A stretch of 7,819 bases of DNA, from NCBI GenBank assembly GCA_002690755.1, contig NZFT01000122.1:6010-13828 (forward strand), read 5' to 3'. Below are positions 6,404 through 7,819 of the stretch, in pieces. Each line of letters opens with the position of its first letter. Position 1 is the stretch's first letter. The notes under the pieces are model-generated. The model had not been told where the DNA came from and did no database searches. It saw only the letters and a list, made by a program, of their open reading frames with translations. A program made the translations under genes and the position numbers. Origin of the DNA: Phycisphaerae bacterium. GTDB lineage: Bacteria; Planctomycetota; Phycisphaerae; Phycisphaerales; SM1A02.

Positions 6404-6424
6404 GCACAACAATGTAAATTGTGC
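6404..6424. promoter_or_regulatory. Dyad GCACAA-N9-TTGTGC, possible operator
   Basis: A perfect 6-base inverted repeat (6404-6409 and 6419-6424) overlaps the proposed -10 box upstream of the PEP-CTERM-like gene. Its placement suits a repressor site, but a 6-base dyad can occur by chance. Confidence 0.3.
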
Positions 6425-6445
6425 ATGAGACCGCTTTCATTTCAA
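6418..6445 (-). promoter_or_regulatory. Possible promoter of the PEP-CTERM-like gene
   Basis: On the minus strand TTGAAA (6440-6445) is followed after 16 bases by CACAAT (6418-6423), matching consensus in five and four of six positions. The surrounding 6400-6510 stretch is AT-rich for this genome. The leader would be roughly 55-60 bases. Confidence 0.35.
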
Positions 6446-6518
6446 GACCCAAATCCAAAATTTCCCCCTTTCGCGAACGAATACCGCGGATTTCAGTGTC
6501 TTTATTAAAGGCGATTCC

Positions 6519-6540
6519 CGTGTCCGGATTGTTCGACACG
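6519..6540 (-). terminator. Weak hairpin downstream of the cytochrome/monooxygenase-like gene
   Basis: CGTGTC and GACACG (6519-6524, 6535-6540) form a 6-base stem with a 10-base loop, 33 bases after the stop at 6573. There is no proper T-tract, only CCTTTAAT further on, so termination here is uncertain. The 11-base palindrome CTTTATTAAAG lies close by at 6500-6510. Confidence 0.25.
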
Positions 6541-6572
6541 ATCGCTGCCAGGCTTCCACGCCGAGCCGAGAA

Positions 6573-7819
6573 TCAGTCCCCCGCGATTGATTCCCTCGAC
6601 TTTTCGGAAGTTGGCCTCGCTCGCCGCATCAGCCCCCGGATCGTCTCCGGACCGATTGACCGGAGATATCGATCACCATCCGCGGTCCGGGCGGCGACGT
6701 GCAGAAAGTTTCCAAGCAGGCCGGTTCGTCGCCCGCGGTTCACCCGCTGGGGCGGATCGTCGGGATTCCGGGGGTTGGATGCGGTGTTGTCGAGGTCGAA
6801 GATCGCCTGAAGCCTCGACCCCGCAGGCAGGTCGACGGGCGGTTCGAACCGCAGCGTCTCCCGCTGGTGATGATCCCAGTCCGGAATGTCGACGAGTTCG
6901 CGGCGATGGCCATCCGGAAACTCGACGACCACCAGGAGGCTGCGGCAGATCTCGATCGCCCGCGGCGAGATTCCCAGCAGCTGCAGCGGATGCTCGAGCA
7001 CGATGACCTCCGACGAGACGCGTTGGTCCTCGCCGGCCGCGACATCGACCCGCCCGACTGCCAGCGGCAACCATCGAATCGGCCGCGATGCCTCCGCGGC
7101 CGGAACCAGCTCCAGCTCGATCCGCTCCTGAAGACGCTTGGGCACGCCGGTGGGTCGATATTGAAACTGCGTCACCAGGTCGCTGGCCGCCGGCACCGGT
7201 ATATGAAAGCCCGCGGGCAGACGGAAGTCACCGGACCCCACGAGGATCACGCCGTCGGCCCCCATGGGCTTGATTCCCGGGTCGCCTCCCATGAGGAAAC
7301 CGACTCGGGAATCACGCGCGTCGAGATAGCGGCCCGCCCCCGTGTCGTCGAAGGCGAACGCCGCCACCCGCATCGCCTGGGGTGATGCGGGTCGATGCCG
7401 GATCGCCTGCACCCGAAGCGGCGAATCGTTGTCCAATGAAAACGTGAAGCCATGCACGTCGATCTCGCCGGCGTGCCACGCCGGATCGGACTCCTCGGGG
7501 ATCACGTGAGCTTCCGGCATCTCGACCGTGAGGTCCGCCCGGAACGGCGACGACCCGGGCGGATCGAGCACCCGTGCGGGTCCGTCGCCCACCGGTCCGC
7601 CGGACTCGAGCCAGGCGGCGAGCGTCGCCCGCTCCGCCGCGGTCACCGTTCGATGATTCACCCACGCGGTTCCTGTCGGGAGCCACGGCGGCATCCGTCC
7701 CGCATCGATCACCTCGAGCAGGAACCGGCCTCGATTCCGAACCCCCGCGGCGTCGACGAGTTCGAACGGACCGACGCGCCCCGTCGCGTGACACGTAACA
7801 CATCGCCGTTGAATGATGT
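6573..7819 (-). CDS. c-type cytochrome fused to a copper type II monooxygenase-like scaffold (cut by right edge)
   Basis: The minus strand is open from the right edge to a TGA at 6573-6575, giving 414 visible residues; the N-terminus is missing. Starting the gene at the internal GTG at 7712 would discard a clear heme domain. Residues 1-80 are a cytochrome c domain: CVTCH (6-10, bases 7788-7802) for covalent heme and GRMPPW (40-45), whose Met is the expected second heme ligand. The rest follows the PHM-like copper type II monooxygenase pattern known from planctomycete cytochrome fusions: VQAIRHRPASP, DDTGAGRYLDARD, LPAGFHIPVPAASDLVTQFQY, VVVEFPDGHRRELVDIPDWD and DNTASNPRNPDDPPQRV. The segments that normally hold copper ligands have other residues: HH is M149-R150, the His of Q-x-HY is Q219, H-x-H is R286-x-I288, and the Met of DEM is G369. 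It is probably periplasmic and heme-binding but unlikely to be a working monooxygenase. A thioredoxin-like domain may lie upstream, outside the window. Confidence 0.82.
   Translation of the reverse strand, partial: IIQRRCVTCHATGRVGPFELVDAAGVRNRGRFLLEVIDAGRMPPWLPTGTAWVNHRTVTAAERATLAAWLESGGPVGDGPARVLDPPGSSPFRADLTVEMPEAHVIPEESDPAWHAGEIDVHGFTFSLDNDSPLRVQAIRHRPASPQAMRVAAFAFDDTGAGRYLDARDSRVGFLMGGDPGIKPMGADGVILVGSGDFRLPAGFHIPVPAASDLVTQFQYRPTGVPKRLQERIELELVPAAEASRPIRWLPLAVGRVDVAAGEDQRVSSEVIVLEHPLQLLGISPRAIEICRSLLVVVEFPDGHRRELVDIPDWDHHQRETLRFEPPVDLPAGSRLQAIFDLDNTASNPRNPDDPPQRVNRGRRTGLLGNFLHVAARTADGDRYLRSIGPETIRGLMRRARPTSEKSRESIAGD

Noticed and set aside
6353..6412. TTG at 6412 as the start of the PEP-CTERM-like gene
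   Set aside because: The strong ribosome site and signal peptide both fit the ATG at 6352.
7710..7712. GTG at 7712 as the start of the right-edge gene
   Set aside because: The frame continues upstream through CVTCH, which matches the family, so this GTG is an internal Val codon.

Overview
The window looks like the chromosome of a marine planctomycete, most likely of the Phycisphaerae. The clues are high GC with strong G/C at third positions, Phycisphaerae-style dockerin-like tails that end in AAWG-x-C, a cysteine-rich C-terminal module common in that phylum, and a PEP-CTERM-like tail (PAPGAIALLGVAGLAG followed by RRRR). This assignment rests on protein style only; there is no rRNA or other phylogenetic marker here.

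Layout, left to right. (1) Positions 1-443, minus strand: the N-terminal part of a secreted jelly-roll-like protein that runs off the left edge. (2) 494-2017, minus: a larger secreted protein with two jelly-roll-like domains, a dockerin-like pair and a 12-cysteine tail. It lies 50 bases upstream of gene 1 and the two are probably co-transcribed. (3) 2018-2529: a 512-base region between divergent genes, with a tandem TGTTCCAA motif and a possible promoter. (4) 2530-4587, plus: a secreted clan GH-A glycoside hydrolase with a dockerin-like tail, closed by a strong terminator at 4614-4650. (5) 4707-5330, plus: a membrane-anchored bacterial PH-domain protein. (6) 5331-5719: no convincing gene, but a 16-base tandem repeat and a minus-strand terminator. 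(7) 5720-6352, minus: a small secreted protein with a PEP-CTERM-like tail. (8) 6573-7819, minus: a protein cut by the right edge, made of a c-type cytochrome domain fused to a copper type II monooxygenase-like scaffold.

Four of the six genes encode exported proteins with beta-sandwich-like domains. Genes 1, 2 and 4 sit around one divergent promoter region, and genes 2 and 4 carry the same kind of dockerin-like tail. The simplest reading is a small surface polysaccharide-handling locus: an enzyme plus partner binding proteins held at the cell surface. That is an inference.

The most interesting item is gene 8. Its heme motif CVTCH and the fold-defining segments of the monooxygenase region are intact, but each of the four segments that normally supplies copper ligands appears to have lost them. 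The sequence suggests a heme protein built on a metal-free monooxygenase scaffold.
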